Numbered from the stretch's first letter, positions 1 through 8,672 are shown. The stretch: 64,000 nucleotides of DNA from Lachnospiraceae bacterium (GCA_015057525.1 SVEE01000002.1:68767-132766), one strand, 5' to 3'. The notes: generated from the sequence alone by a model not told the origin. A program made the numbers and translations.

Positions 1-1
1 A

Positions 2-1045
2 AATGATAGTAAGGTTATAATGCTTGGTGCTGGTGGTGCGGCAAGAGCCGTTGCATACATGTGTCTTAATTATGGTGCCAGTCAAGTGTACATTGTTAAT
101 AGAACTTATAATAATGCAAAAAAAATAGCTGACGATATGAATGCTGAATTTGGCAAAGTTGTTATTATTCCTATGGCTGCGGCATCATATAAGGATATAC
201 CAATGGATAAATATATTTTTATTCAATGTACATCTGTTGGACTACATGAAGGAGATGGGTTGCCTATTATCGATGATGAGAACTTTTATGATATGGCTGA
301 ATATGGAGTTGATTTAATATATAATCCAGCTAAAACGCCATTTTTAGAACTTCTGGATAAAAAAGGCAAAAAGACAATTAATGGCTTAAAGATGCTCCTG
401 TATCAAGGAATTATGGCATATGAATTATGGAACGAAGTTTCTGTAAACGAAGAACTGATTGAAAAGGTATATAAGGCTTTATGTCATGCAATTTATGGAC
501 AACAGCAGGATGAATCTCAGTCTGTGAAGGAAGATAATAAGAATAATATAGTGCTAATAGGTTATATGGGTGCAGGAAAAACAGCAGTAGGAGAGGCTTT
601 AGCTAAATCATATGGCTATGAATTTCTTGACACAGACAACTACATAGTCAATAAGGAAGGTATGTCTATAAATGATATTTTTGCCACTAAAGGTGAAGAA
701 TATTTTAGAGATTTAGAAACAAAGGTTGTTCAAGAATTAAAGAATAGTCTCAAAAATACAGTTATATCCACTGGAGGAGGCTTGCCTATTAGGGAAGAAA
801 ATAGAAAGTATTTGAAAGATTTGGGAAAGGTTGTATATCTTAAGGCTTCACCAGATACTACATATAAACGTGTGTCGGGAAATACTGAACGTCCTTTGCT
901 TGCAGGCGATAATATGTATGACAAAATATGTACAATGCTTAAAGATAGAATGCCTAAGTATGAGAATGCTAGTGATATAATAATCGATACAGATAATATG
1001 TCAGTGGTAAATATAGCAAAAAAAATACACGATAAAATTAATTAA
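2..1045 (+). CDS. aroE-aroK: Shikimate dehydrogenase (C-terminal part) fused to shikimate kinase, 5' partial
   Basis: This fusion carries out two steps of the shikimate pathway: NADPH-dependent reduction of 3-dehydroshikimate and ATP-dependent phosphorylation of shikimate. The frame is open to the left edge (NDSKVI precedes the ORF-track Met), so the gene starts outside the window and the Met at base 20 is internal. The visible dehydrogenase part opens with the NADP-binding GAGGAARA loop and runs to about visible residue 170, where a short linker follows. The kinase part carries a Walker A GYMGAGKT (visible residues 187-194), the shikimate-binding FLDTD, an FRDLE motif, a GGGLP loop and the lid ERPLL. 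The two enzymes are usually separate proteins, so the fusion is notable. It ends at a strong terminator, so it is probably the last gene of its operon. The call is secure; the true start cannot be seen. Confidence 0.93.
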   Translation, partial: NDSKVIMLGAGGAARAVAYMCLNYGASQVYIVNRTYNNAKKIADDMNAEFGKVVIIPMAAASYKDIPMDKYIFIQCTSVGLHEGDGLPIIDDENFYDMAEYGVDLIYNPAKTPFLELLDKKGKKTINGLKMLLYQGIMAYELWNEVSVNEELIEKVYKALCHAIYGQQQDESQSVKEDNKNNIVLIGYMGAGKTAVGEALAKSYGYEFLDTDNYIVNKEGMSINDIFATKGEEYFRDLETKVVQELKNSLKNTVISTGGGLPIREENRKYLKDLGKVVYLKASPDTTYKRVSGNTERPLLAGDNMYDKICTMLKDRMPKYENASDIIIDTDNMSVVNIAKKIHDKIN

Positions 1046-1056
1046 AAAAAATTCAT

Positions 1057-1120
1057 AAGTAATGGTGTAAAAGTATATTAAAAATATTTCGAAATATGCT
1101 TTTATACCATTACTTTTTTT
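1057..1120 (+). terminator. Rho-independent terminator after aroE-aroK
   Basis: A long imperfect stem, AAGTAATGGTGTAAAAG... pairing with ...CTTTTATACCATTACTT, is followed directly by a run of T. It separates aroE-aroK from the pnp promoter. Confidence 0.9.
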
Positions 1121-1121
1121 C

Positions 1122-1150
1122 TTGAATATACGGTGTAATAATGCTATAAT
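1122..1150 (+). promoter_or_regulatory. Sigma-A type promoter of pnp
   Basis: TTGAAT at 1122-1127 and a consensus TATAAT at 1145-1150 are separated by exactly 17 bases. It lies just downstream of the previous terminator. The predicted start, near 1157, is a few bases ahead of the leader hairpin. Confidence 0.85.
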
Positions 1151-1161
1151 AACTAAGATTG

Positions 1162-1255
1162 CATTAAGACCACACCGAGACTTCTGAAAATGTCATTTTT
1201 AGGTTAGACTTCATTGTGTAAAAGTGGTATTTTCAGTTGTTTCGGCGTCTTAATG
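1162..1255 (+). promoter_or_regulatory. Long leader hairpin in the pnp 5' UTR
   Basis: CATTAAGAC (1162-1170) pairs perfectly with GTCTTAATG (1247-1255). Inside this, CCGAGA (1175-1180) pairs with TTTCGG (1240-1245), and CTGAAAAT (1184-1191) pairs with ATTTTCAG (1229-1236). This gives a roughly 23-bp interrupted stem at the very 5' end of the predicted mRNA, ending about 14 bases before the AAGGAG of pnp. In enterobacteria a 5' stem-loop cut by RNase III mediates PNPase autoregulation. A similar role here is inferred, not shown. Confidence 0.7.
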
Positions 1256-1282
1256 AAAAATATATTTTAAGGAGATATAAAG

Positions 1283-3370
1283 ATGTACAAGAAGTTTGAA
1301 ATGGAGCTTGCAGGCAGAACTCTTAGAGTTGATGTAGGCAGAGTTGCAAAGCAGGCAAATGGTGCAGCACTTATGCACTATGGTGATACAGTAGTGTTAT
1401 CTACTGCTACTGCATCAGAGAAACCAAGAGAGGGCATTGATTTCTTCCCACTTTCTGTTGAGTATGAGGAGAAACTTTACGCAGTTGGTAAAATTCCAGG
1501 AGGCTTTAATAAGAGAGAAGGTAAGGCAAGCGAGAATGCAATCCTTACATCAAGAGTTATTGACCGTCCTATGAGACCTCTTTTCCCTAAGGATTATCGT
1601 AACGATGTTACTCTTAACAATATGGTTATGGCTGTTGATCCAGAGTGTTCTCCAGAACTTACAGCTATGCTTGGTTCAGCTATAGCTACAGCTATTTCAG
1701 ATATCCCATTTGATGGTCCATGTGCAACTACACAGGTTGGACTTATTGATGGAGAATTTGTATTTAACCCTAACGCAACTCAGAATCTTGTTTCAGACCT
1801 TAAGCTTACTGTTGCTTCAACAAGAGATAAGGTTATCATGATTGAGGCAGGGGCTAACGAGGTACCTGAGGATAAGATGATTGAGGCTATATATGCAGCT
1901 CATGAGTTAAATCAGAAAGTTATTGCTTTTATTGACCAGATTGTTGCTGAGTGTGGTAAGCCTAAGCATGAATATACAAGCTGTGCAGTACCTGAGGAAC
2001 TTTTTGCTGCTATTAAAGAAATCGTTACTCCAGAGCAGATGGAGGTTGCTGTATTTACAGACGAGAAGCAGGTAAGAGAAGAGAATATCAGACAGATTAA
2101 GGATAAGCTTGAGGAAGCATTTGCTGATAACGAGGAGTGGTTAGCTGTTCTTGATGAAGCTGTTTACCAGTATCAGAAGAAGACAGTTCGTAAGATGATT
2201 CTTAAGGATCATAAGAGACCTGATGGAAGAGAGATTACTCAGATTAGAAAGCTTGCTGCTGAGACAGATATTATTCCTAGAGTTCATGGTTCTGCTATGT
2301 TTACTAGAGGACAGACTCAGATTTGCAACGTTGTTACTTTAGCGCCACTTTCTGAAGCTCAGAAGTTAGATGGTCTTGATGAGAATTTAACAACTAAGAG
2401 ATATATGCATCATTATAACTTCCCTTCATACTCTGTTGGTGAGACTAAGCCATCAAGAGGACCAGGACGTCGTGAAATTGGACATGGTGCCCTTGCTGAG
2501 AGAGCACTTATTCCAGTGCTTCCAACTGAAGAGGAATTCCCATATGCTATTCGTTCCGTATCAGAAACATTTGAGTCTAATGGTTCAACATCTATGGCTT
2601 CAACATGTTCATCATGTATGGCACTTATGGCAGCTGGTGTACCAATAAAGAAGATGGTTGCAGGTATTTCTTGTGGTCTCGTAACAGGAGATACAGATGA
2701 TGATTATGTACTTCTTACTGATATCCAGGGACTTGAAGATTTCTTTGGAGATATGGACTTTAAGGTAACTGGTACAACTGAAGGTATTACAGCTATTCAG
2801 ATGGATATTAAGATTCATGGTCTTACAAGACCTATCGTAGAGGGTGCTATTGCAAGATGTCGTGAGGCTAGAATGTTCATTATGGATACTTGTATGAAGC
2901 CAGCTATCGCTGAGCCAAGACCACAGGTTGGTGAGTTTGCACCAAAGATTATCCAGACTGTAGTTGATCCAGAGAAGATTGGTGAGATTATTGGTCAGAG
3001 AGGTAAGACAATCAACGCTATTATTGAAGAGACTGGCGTTAAGATTGATATAGATGATGAGGGAAGAGTATCTATCTGTGGTGTTGAGCAGGCAGGTATG
3101 GATAAAGCCCTTAAGATTATTCGTTCAATCGTTGATCCACTTGAGGTTGGTAAAACTTATGATGGCAAGGTTGTAAGAATTATGAACTTCGGTGCTTTTG
3201 TTGAGCTTTCACCTAACAAAGATGGACTTATCCATATTTCAAAGCTTGCAGAAGCAAGAGTTGAGAAGGTTGAAGATGTTGTTAACATTGGTGACGAGGT
3301 AAGGGTTAAGGTTCTTGATATTGACAGAATGGGCAAGGTAAGCCTTAGCTTAAAGGATGCAGATAAATAA
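1283..3370 (+). CDS. pnp: Polyribonucleotide nucleotidyltransferase (PNPase)
   Basis: PNPase degrades RNA 3' to 5' by phosphorolysis, releasing nucleoside diphosphates, and works in mRNA turnover and RNA quality control in the cytoplasm. The 695-residue length is normal for the family. Two RNase PH-like domains are separated by a helical linker; the second contains GRREIGHGALAERAL. They are followed by a KH domain with the GQRG loop and a C-terminal S1 domain (FGAFVEL, DGLIHIS). The ATG at 1283 follows AAGGAGA at good spacing. The gene has its own promoter and a structured leader. It is not next to rpsO, its partner in many bacteria, at least within this window. Codons are biased toward AAG and GAG as in highly expressed neighbours. 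The call is secure. Confidence 0.98.
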   Translation: MYKKFEMELAGRTLRVDVGRVAKQANGAALMHYGDTVVLSTATASEKPREGIDFFPLSVEYEEKLYAVGKIPGGFNKREGKASENAILTSRVIDRPMRPLFPKDYRNDVTLNNMVMAVDPECSPELTAMLGSAIATAISDIPFDGPCATTQVGLIDGEFVFNPNATQNLVSDLKLTVASTRDKVIMIEAGANEVPEDKMIEAIYAAHELNQKVIAFIDQIVAECGKPKHEYTSCAVPEELFAAIKEIVTPEQMEVAVFTDEKQVREENIRQIKDKLEEAFADNEEWLAVLDEAVYQYQKKTVRKMILKDHKRPDGREITQIRKLAAETDIIPRVHGSAMFTRGQTQICNVVTLAPLSEAQKLDGLDENLTTKRYMHHYNFPSYSVGETKPSRGPGRREIGHGALAERALIPVLPTEEEFPYAIRSVSETFESNGSTSMASTCSSCMALMAAGVPIKKMVAGISCGLVTGDTDDDYVLLTDIQGLEDFFGDMDFKVTGTTEGITAIQMDIKIHGLTRPIVEGAIARCREARMFIMDTCMKPAIAEPRPQVGEFAPKIIQTVVDPEKIGEIIGQRGKTINAIIEETGVKIDIDDEGRVSICGVEQAGMDKALKIIRSIVDPLEVGKTYDGKVVRIMNFGAFVELSPNKDGLIHISKLAEARVEKVEDVVNIGDEVRVKVLDIDRMGKVSLSLKDADK

Positions 3371-3412
3371 TTCACGAGATAATTTATTATTATATTAGAT
3401 GGAGGATAAATA

Positions 3413-5815
3413 ATGAGATTCGGATATTTTGACGATCCACATAAGGAGTATGTAATCGATAGACCAGATACCCCAGCTCCTTGGGCAAACTACTTGGGGT
3501 CACCTGAGTATGGTGCCATTATTTCTAATAACGCAGGCGGATATAGCTTCGTAAAGTCCGGTGCAAATGGTCGAATTCTAAGATATGTTTTTAATAACTT
3601 TGATCAGCCGGGCAGATATATTTATCTCCGTGACAATGATACAAAGGACTTCTGGTCAGCTTCATGGCAGCCAGTGGGTAAAGATTTAAATGAATATAAG
3701 AGTGAATGTCATCATGGTACAGGATATACTAATATCATGGCATCATATTCAGGCATTGACTCAGAGGCACTTTATTATGTGCCACTTGATAAGACTCATG
3801 AAGTGTGGAAGGTAAAGGTTACAAATAATTCTGACAAGCCTAGAAACCTTTCAGTGTTTGGATACTGTGAGTTTACTAATGATAATAATTATGAACAGGA
3901 TCAGGTAAATCTTCAGTATACGCTTTTTATCACAAGAACATATTTTGAGAATAACCGCATTAAGCAGGTTATTAATGAAAATGTAAATAAGGGTGCAGCT
4001 ATTAATGGTAGTGTTGTATTCAAGAGATTCTTTGGATTGGCTGGAGCTGACGTTAAGTCATATTCTGGTGACAAAGAAGCCTTTATTGGAAGATATCATT
4101 CGTATGCTAATCCAGTTGGTGTTGTTAATGGTGATTGCGGTAACAATTTAAATTATAACGCTAATGCATGTGGTGCTCTTGAGACAGAAGTTGTTCTTGC
4201 TCCAGGTGAAAGCAAAGAATTTGCATTTGTTCTTGGTATGAAATCTGATGATGATATGGATAAGGTTATGGCTTCCTACAGTGATGTTGTTAGCCAGACA
4301 GCTTCAGAGTTAGACGAACTTAAGACATATTGGCATGGTAAACTCTCACATTTACAGGTTAAAACACCTAGTGAAGAGTTTAATGCAATGATTAATACAT
4401 GGAATGCTTATCAGTGCTTTATGACATTTATATGGTCAAGAGCTGCGTCATTCTCATATTGTGGTCTCAGAAACGGATATGGTTATAGAGATACAGTTCA
4501 GGATATTCAGGGTATTATACATCTTGCTCCTGAGATGGCACTTGATAAGATCAGATTCATGTTATCAGCTCAGGTTGATAATGGAGGAGGACTACCTCTT
4601 GTTAAGTTTGACCACAATGCAGGTCATGAGGATACTCCTGATGATGCATCGTATGTTCAAGCAACAGGACATCCTGCATATAGAGCTGATGATGCATTAT
4701 GGTTATTCCCTACAGTATACAAATACATTGCTGAATCAGGTAATGTAGACTTCATCGATGAAATTATCGTTTTTGCTAATGGTGGTGAGGGTACAGTATA
4801 CGAACATTTGAAAAGAGCTATTGATTTCTCTATGAATAGACTTGGCAACAATAATATGCCAGCAGGTCTTCACGCTGACTGGAATGATTGTTTAAGACTT
4901 GGTAAGAAGGGTGAGTCAACATTCGTTGCCATGCAGCTTTACTATGCAATGACAGTTCTTCGTATGTTCTCTGAGATGAAAAATGATACAGAGTATATTG
5001 CTTATCTTGATAAAATACAGAAAGAATTGGGAGATACAATTCAGACAAAGTGTTGGGAAGAGGATAGATATATTCGTGGATACAAGGAAGACGGTATGAT
5101 TATCGGTTCTAAGAAGGATCCAGAAGCAAATATGTGGCTTAACCCACAGTCTTGGGCTGTAATTAGTGGACTTGCTTCCAAGGAACAGTCAGAGCTTGCT
5201 CTCGAATCTGTCCATAGAGAACTTAGTACACCATATGGATGTAGAGTAATGGCACCATCTTATGTGGATCATGCTTTTGAAGGTGCACTTATGTTGCTTT
5301 TCAATCCATCAACTAAGGAAAATGGTGGTATTTTCTCTCAGCCACAGGGTTGGATTATCCTTGCTGAGGCGCTTATGGGACATGGAGATAGAGCATTTGA
5401 ATACTTTGTAAATAGTTCTCCAGCATGCATGAATGATAAGGCAGAAATACGTAAGCTTGAGCCATATTGTCATGGACAGTTTACTGAAAGCTCAGAAAGC
5501 CCATTTGAAGGTAGATCCCATGTACACTGGTTAACAGGTACTGCATCTACAGTTATGGTAGGATGTGTTGAGGGTATTCTTGGTATGAGACCAGATTTTG
5601 GTGGTATCAAGATTGAACCAGCTATTTCATCTGAGTGGAAAGAACTTGAGATTAACAAGGACTTCAGAGGAAAGAAGTTACACATTGTAATCAACAATCC
5701 TAATGGAGCACAGAGTGGTTACAAGAGCCTTACTTTGAATGGAAAAGAATTAGATAGCAATTACATTCCAGCAGATATGCTTGCAGATGTAAATGAAATA
5801 GTTCTTACTATGTAA
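3413..5815 (+). CDS. Cellobiose phosphorylase, glycoside hydrolase family 94
   Basis: The enzyme cleaves cellobiose with inorganic phosphate to glucose 1-phosphate and glucose, saving ATP for a cellulose- or beta-glucan-feeding anaerobe. The N-terminus (FGYFDD..KEYVI, then PWANYLG and SNNAGGYSF) closely resembles clostridial cellobiose phosphorylases. The 800-residue length fits the family. The central (alpha/alpha)6-type region carries GLHADWNDC (about residues 485-493), which contains the catalytic acid Asp. There is no signal peptide, so it is cytosolic and implies uptake of intact cellobiose. It starts 42 bases after pnp behind GGAGG with no clear terminator between, so it may be partly co-transcribed. 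No transporter or regulator for cellobiose is nearby. Cellodextrin specificity is an alternative that sequence alone cannot exclude. Confidence 0.92.
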   Translation: MRFGYFDDPHKEYVIDRPDTPAPWANYLGSPEYGAIISNNAGGYSFVKSGANGRILRYVFNNFDQPGRYIYLRDNDTKDFWSASWQPVGKDLNEYKSECHHGTGYTNIMASYSGIDSEALYYVPLDKTHEVWKVKVTNNSDKPRNLSVFGYCEFTNDNNYEQDQVNLQYTLFITRTYFENNRIKQVINENVNKGAAINGSVVFKRFFGLAGADVKSYSGDKEAFIGRYHSYANPVGVVNGDCGNNLNYNANACGALETEVVLAPGESKEFAFVLGMKSDDDMDKVMASYSDVVSQTASELDELKTYWHGKLSHLQVKTPSEEFNAMINTWNAYQCFMTFIWSRAASFSYCGLRNGYGYRDTVQDIQGIIHLAPEMALDKIRFMLSAQVDNGGGLPLVKFDHNAGHEDTPDDASYVQATGHPAYRADDALWLFPTVYKYIAESGNVDFIDEIIVFANGGEGTVYEHLKRAIDFSMNRLGNNNMPAGLHADWNDCLRLGKKGESTFVAMQLYYAMTVLRMFSEMKNDTEYIAYLDKIQKELGDTIQTKCWEEDRYIRGYKEDGMIIGSKKDPEANMWLNPQSWAVISGLASKEQSELALESVHRELSTPYGCRVMAPSYVDHAFEGALMLLFNPSTKENGGIFSQPQGWIILAEALMGHGDRAFEYFVNSSPACMNDKAEIRKLEPYCHGQFTESSESPFEGRSHVHWLTGTASTVMVGCVEGILGMRPDFGGIKIEPAISSEWKELEINKDFRGKKLHIVINNPNGAQSGYKSLTLNGKELDSNYIPADMLADVNEIVLTM

Positions 5816-5931
5816 AAAGGTAACCCTTAGTGGCTATTTAAAAAATATATATAGTGCTAAACTAAATCCAGTGAATGATTTGAGGTATTCAAAATAATTC
5901 ATGTGGGGTGTTTCATATATAATATGAAGAA

Positions 5932-5985
5932 GGAGAAAGTCTTGTTCGCAACCTTATGGTCTCGGTCAAGGCTTTTTCTTTTTTT
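5932..5985 (+). terminator. Terminator-like hairpin in the 292-base gap after cellobiose phosphorylase
   Basis: GAGAAAGTCTTG pairs with CAAGGCTTTTTC across a loop of about 20 bases and runs into a T-rich tract. The stem includes G-T pairs. The rest of the 5816-6107 gap holds AT-rich sequence and the promoter of the next gene; I see no small gene in it. Confidence 0.7.
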
Positions 5986-6041
5986 ATATAAAACAACAAA
6001 TTATTATAATATTTTAATTTGAGTTTCGGATAATTAGACTA

Positions 6042-6070
6042 TTGTTTATTTTTTAAAGATGTGATATAGT
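6042..6070 (+). promoter_or_regulatory. Sigma-A type promoter of the lipoprotein gene
   Basis: TTGTTT at 6042-6047 and TATAGT at 6065-6070 are 17 bases apart, about 38 bases before the ATG at 6108. An AAGGAG precedes that ATG. Confidence 0.75.
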
Positions 6071-6107
6071 AACGCAGTATTTATAATTTTTTGGAAGGAG
6101 AAAGAAT

Positions 6108-6677
6108 ATGAAAAAAGGATTATTGAAAAAAATCACAGCATTATCTATGGTTGCTATTATGTCTCTTGGATTTGTAGGATGTGGTGACTCAGATAAGAAG
6201 GAAGAAAAAGAAGAAAAGAAAGAACCAGCAGTTGAGTTTAGCGAAGAGGTTTCTTTCGATGAGGCTACAGGTGAGTTTACTTACTTAGGTGTAGGTGGAA
6301 CAGTTCCAGAAGGCTACACTTATAGTGAAGATATGACTGCAGCTCAGACAGTATCATTTTTGTATCAGTCAGAGGATATGTCGGTTGTTAACGCATTAGT
6401 TGTTAATATCGATTACCAGAATCAGGTTGCTGAGGCTGATGCTATAGATCAGTTTGATACTCAGATTAAGGCAGTTTACGGAGATCAGTGTACATCAAAA
6501 GAAGTTACATATAATGGTAACAAGTGTACTGAGTGGGATATTGCTGATCCTAATGGTGCATATGGTGGACGTTCTGCTGTAATTTGCGATGGTGAAATGC
6601 TCATCTATGTTGAGTTTGTTACTGTAGGTGATGATGCTTCTGATTATGAAGCATTCATGAATACAGTTGTATACTAA
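6108..6677 (+). CDS. Lipoprotein sharing a domain with the adjacent kinase
   Basis: This 189-residue protein has a typical lipoprotein signal: MKKGLLKK, a hydrophobic stretch, then FVGC with Cys25 as the lipid anchor. A short Lys/Glu-rich tether follows, then a single globular domain. I do not recognise the domain from a named family. Its last third (residues 134-189: TYNGNKCTE, then DYEAFMNTVVY) matches the C-terminal outer domain of the next gene's kinase (TYNGHACTE, then DYTDAMNTLNY) in order and spacing. This suggests homology. It is monocistronic, with its own promoter and terminator. Inference: it sits on the outer membrane face and may bind the same ligand as the kinase, or bind the kinase itself. 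Function is unknown. Confidence 0.85.
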   Translation: MKKGLLKKITALSMVAIMSLGFVGCGDSDKKEEKEEKKEPAVEFSEEVSFDEATGEFTYLGVGGTVPEGYTYSEDMTAAQTVSFLYQSEDMSVVNALVVNIDYQNQVAEADAIDQFDTQIKAVYGDQCTSKEVTYNGNKCTEWDIADPNGAYGGRSAVICDGEMLIYVEFVTVGDDASDYEAFMNTVVY

Positions 6678-6691
6678 GATAATAACATTTA

Positions 6692-6724
6692 AAGATGTCA
6701 GAAATACTCTGGCATCTTTTTTTT
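6692..6724 (+). terminator. Rho-independent terminator after the lipoprotein gene
   Basis: AAGATGTCAGA pairs with TCTGGCATCTT (one G-T pair) and is followed by eight or more T. Confidence 0.9.
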
Positions 6725-6733
6725 GTGCGTATA

Positions 6734-6762
6734 TTGTTTAATGTGACAAAATTTGATATACT
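6734..6762 (+). promoter_or_regulatory. Sigma-A type promoter of the kinase gene
   Basis: TTGTTT at 6734-6739 and TATACT at 6757-6762 are 17 bases apart, directly after the terminator. The -35 is the same hexamer as in the promoter of the paired lipoprotein gene. Confidence 0.75.
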
Positions 6763-6815
6763 AATGAAGAATTTGTACTCTCGTAAATTTTTTTGTGGTA
6801 TTGGAGGATATCTTT

Positions 6816-8672
6816 ATGCAAAAGAGATATGATTATTGCCCTAATTGTATGCAGGCAACTAGTGACAATGAAAGATTTTGTAGTGGTTGTGGGTTTGATA
6901 TTGAAGGATATGAAGAGAAGGAACAGGCTCTCAAACCATGTACAATGTTAAAAGATAAATATATGGTAGGAAAAGTTATAGGTGTAGGAGGTTTTGGTGT
7001 AACCTATTTAGGATGGGATACAGTTCTTCAGACATATGTTGCAATTAAAGAGTATTTCCCTCAGTTTTTTGCCTATAGAACTTCAGAGATAACACAATCT
7101 CAGATTGTTCCTACGGATGCGAAGAAGGAACCATACGAAAAAGGTTTGAAACGTTATTTAGAGGAAGCTCAGAATTTATCAAAATTTTATCAGCTTCCTG
7201 GTATTGTTTCTGTTAAAGATTTCTTTTATGAAAACGGTACTGGCTACATTGTAATGGAATATATAGATGGTATTAACTTAAAACAATATCTTAATGATAA
7301 TGGTGGTAGAATACCAGAGTCCAAGGTACGTACTCTTATGAAACCAGTTCTTGAGTCTCTTATGGAGGTTCATGAAGCGGGACTTATTCACAGAGATATC
7401 AGTCCGGATAATGTAATGGTTGATAAGAAAAATAGAATAAAGCTTATAGACTTTGGATCAGTGAGAGATCAGTCAACTGAAAGTGAGAAAACATATACAG
7501 TTACATTAAAACATGGATATGCTCCATCAGAACAATATTATTCAAAGGGCAAACAGGGACCTTGGACAGATATATACAGTATATGTGCTACCATGTACAG
7601 AATGTTAACAGGAGTAAACCCACCAAATAGTATTGAAAGATTATCTGGTGATGAGTATGTTTCTCCAGCTTCACATGGAGTAAATGTTTCTCCTAAAATG
7701 GAATATGTATTACAAAAAGGATTAGCTGTTAAGCCAGAAGACAGATACCAAAATATTAAGCAGTTGATGGAAGATTTGTATGAAGGAAAGACTCCTGTAA
7801 ATAATGTACAAAACTCCATGATTCAACAGTCGGCAATGCAGCCGTCTTATAATGTTTCAAATGTGCAGCCCCAGGGAACTACACAATATACTACTCAGTA
7901 TCCTATACATAATATGTCTTATCAGCAAACAACGGGTTATACAGTACAGCCAGTTGCTCAGGCAAATAAGAAATCAAAGGTATGGATTCCTATAGTGATA
8001 GTTGTGCTTCTTCTTTGTGTTGTAGCAGGTGTGTTAGCTCCAGTTCTTTTGAAGTCTAATAATTCAGATGATAAAACCACAAGTTCGTCTGCTAACAATG
8101 ATAGAGATGATAAAACAACAGAAGCGACAACAGAAGCAACAACAGAAGCGACAACAGAAGTGACAACAGAAGCGACAACAGAAGCAACAACAGAAGCAAC
8201 AACAGAAACTGAGGTTACTGCGGATAGTTCCACTATTGTAGTGTTAGGTCCAAATGTATATTTAAAAGATGGATTTGATGTTACCCTCGATGAGAAATAT
8301 AAATACGATGAAACAACTTCCAACGAAGAAGAATATTATTATTTTGATGACTCAGAAGAAAGATGTTTTATGATTTTCTCGGGACCTACAGAAGGTGTTT
8401 CAGAAGAAGAGTACATACAATCCTTAGAAGATACCATGATAGAATCATATGGGGAAGAGAATTTTTTTACCGATGAGTATACATATAATGGACATGCTTG
8501 TACAGAATTTGGAGCTATTGATTATAGTGGAGATGAACCTTTGTACATATTGGTGGCATTTTGTTATAAGCCAGATGAATATGTTTGTGTTATGTACATG
8601 TCATATGATGATTCAGATGATTTCTATGATTATACAGATGCAATGAATACATTAAATTATACAAATTATTAA
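6816..8672 (+). CDS. Membrane-anchored Ser/Thr protein kinase with zinc ribbon and outer domain
   Basis: The ORF track starts at a GTG (6795), but GGAGG at 6803-6807 is correctly spaced for the ATG at 6816, giving 618 residues. Domain order: an N-terminal zinc ribbon (Cys8, Cys11, Cys22, Cys25); a kinase domain from about 46 to 310 with a glycine loop (GVGGFGVTY), VAIK lysine, catalytic HRDISPDN, DFGS and GYAPSEQY; a Gln/Thr-rich stretch; one membrane segment near 390-412; a Thr-Thr-Glu-Ala repeat linker; and an outer domain to the end. The catalytic loop has Ser where most Ser/Thr kinases have Lys (HRDxK). The outer domain resembles the upstream lipoprotein. Role: probably senses an external signal and phosphorylates cytoplasmic targets. 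Ligand and targets are unknown, and no phosphatase gene is adjacent. Confidence 0.9.
   Translation: MQKRYDYCPNCMQATSDNERFCSGCGFDIEGYEEKEQALKPCTMLKDKYMVGKVIGVGGFGVTYLGWDTVLQTYVAIKEYFPQFFAYRTSEITQSQIVPTDAKKEPYEKGLKRYLEEAQNLSKFYQLPGIVSVKDFFYENGTGYIVMEYIDGINLKQYLNDNGGRIPESKVRTLMKPVLESLMEVHEAGLIHRDISPDNVMVDKKNRIKLIDFGSVRDQSTESEKTYTVTLKHGYAPSEQYYSKGKQGPWTDIYSICATMYRMLTGVNPPNSIERLSGDEYVSPASHGVNVSPKMEYVLQKGLAVKPEDRYQNIKQLMEDLYEGKTPVNNVQNSMIQQSAMQPSYNVSNVQPQGTTQYTTQYPIHNMSYQQTTGYTVQPVAQANKKSKVWIPIVIVVLLLCVVAGVLAPVLLKSNNSDDKTTSSSANNDRDDKTTEATTEATTEATTEVTTEATTEATTEATTETEVTADSSTIVVLGPNVYLKDGFDVTLDEKYKYDETTSNEEEYYYFDDSEERCFMIFSGPTEGVSEEEYIQSLEDTMIESYGEENFFTDEYTYNGHACTEFGAIDYSGDEPLYILVAFCYKPDEYVCVMYMSYDDSDDFYDYTDAMNTLNYTNY
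8115..8210 (+). repeat. Eight tandem 12-base units (ACAACAGAAGCN) coding a Thr-Thr-Glu-Ala linker
   Basis: Seven near-identical 12-base units and one divergent last unit lie inside the kinase gene, in frame. They encode the extended stalk between the membrane segment and the outer domain. Such tracts can change copy number by slippage, which would alter stalk length without a frameshift. Confidence 0.95.

Noticed and set aside
5816-6107. Small RNA gene or short peptide in the gap after cellobiose phosphorylase
   Set aside because: A TATAAT (5918) lies before a hairpin, but no -35 fits and nothing else supports an RNA; the hairpin is explained as a terminator.
8115-8210. Regular 12-base direct repeats considered as a CRISPR or mobile repeat
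   Set aside because: They are in frame inside the kinase gene, have no spacers and encode a Thr/Glu stalk.
7958-8323. Minus-strand ORF of 121 residues rich in Val-Val-Ala-Ser
   Set aside because: It is the antisense shadow of the Thr/Glu repeat in the kinase gene and has no ribosome binding site.
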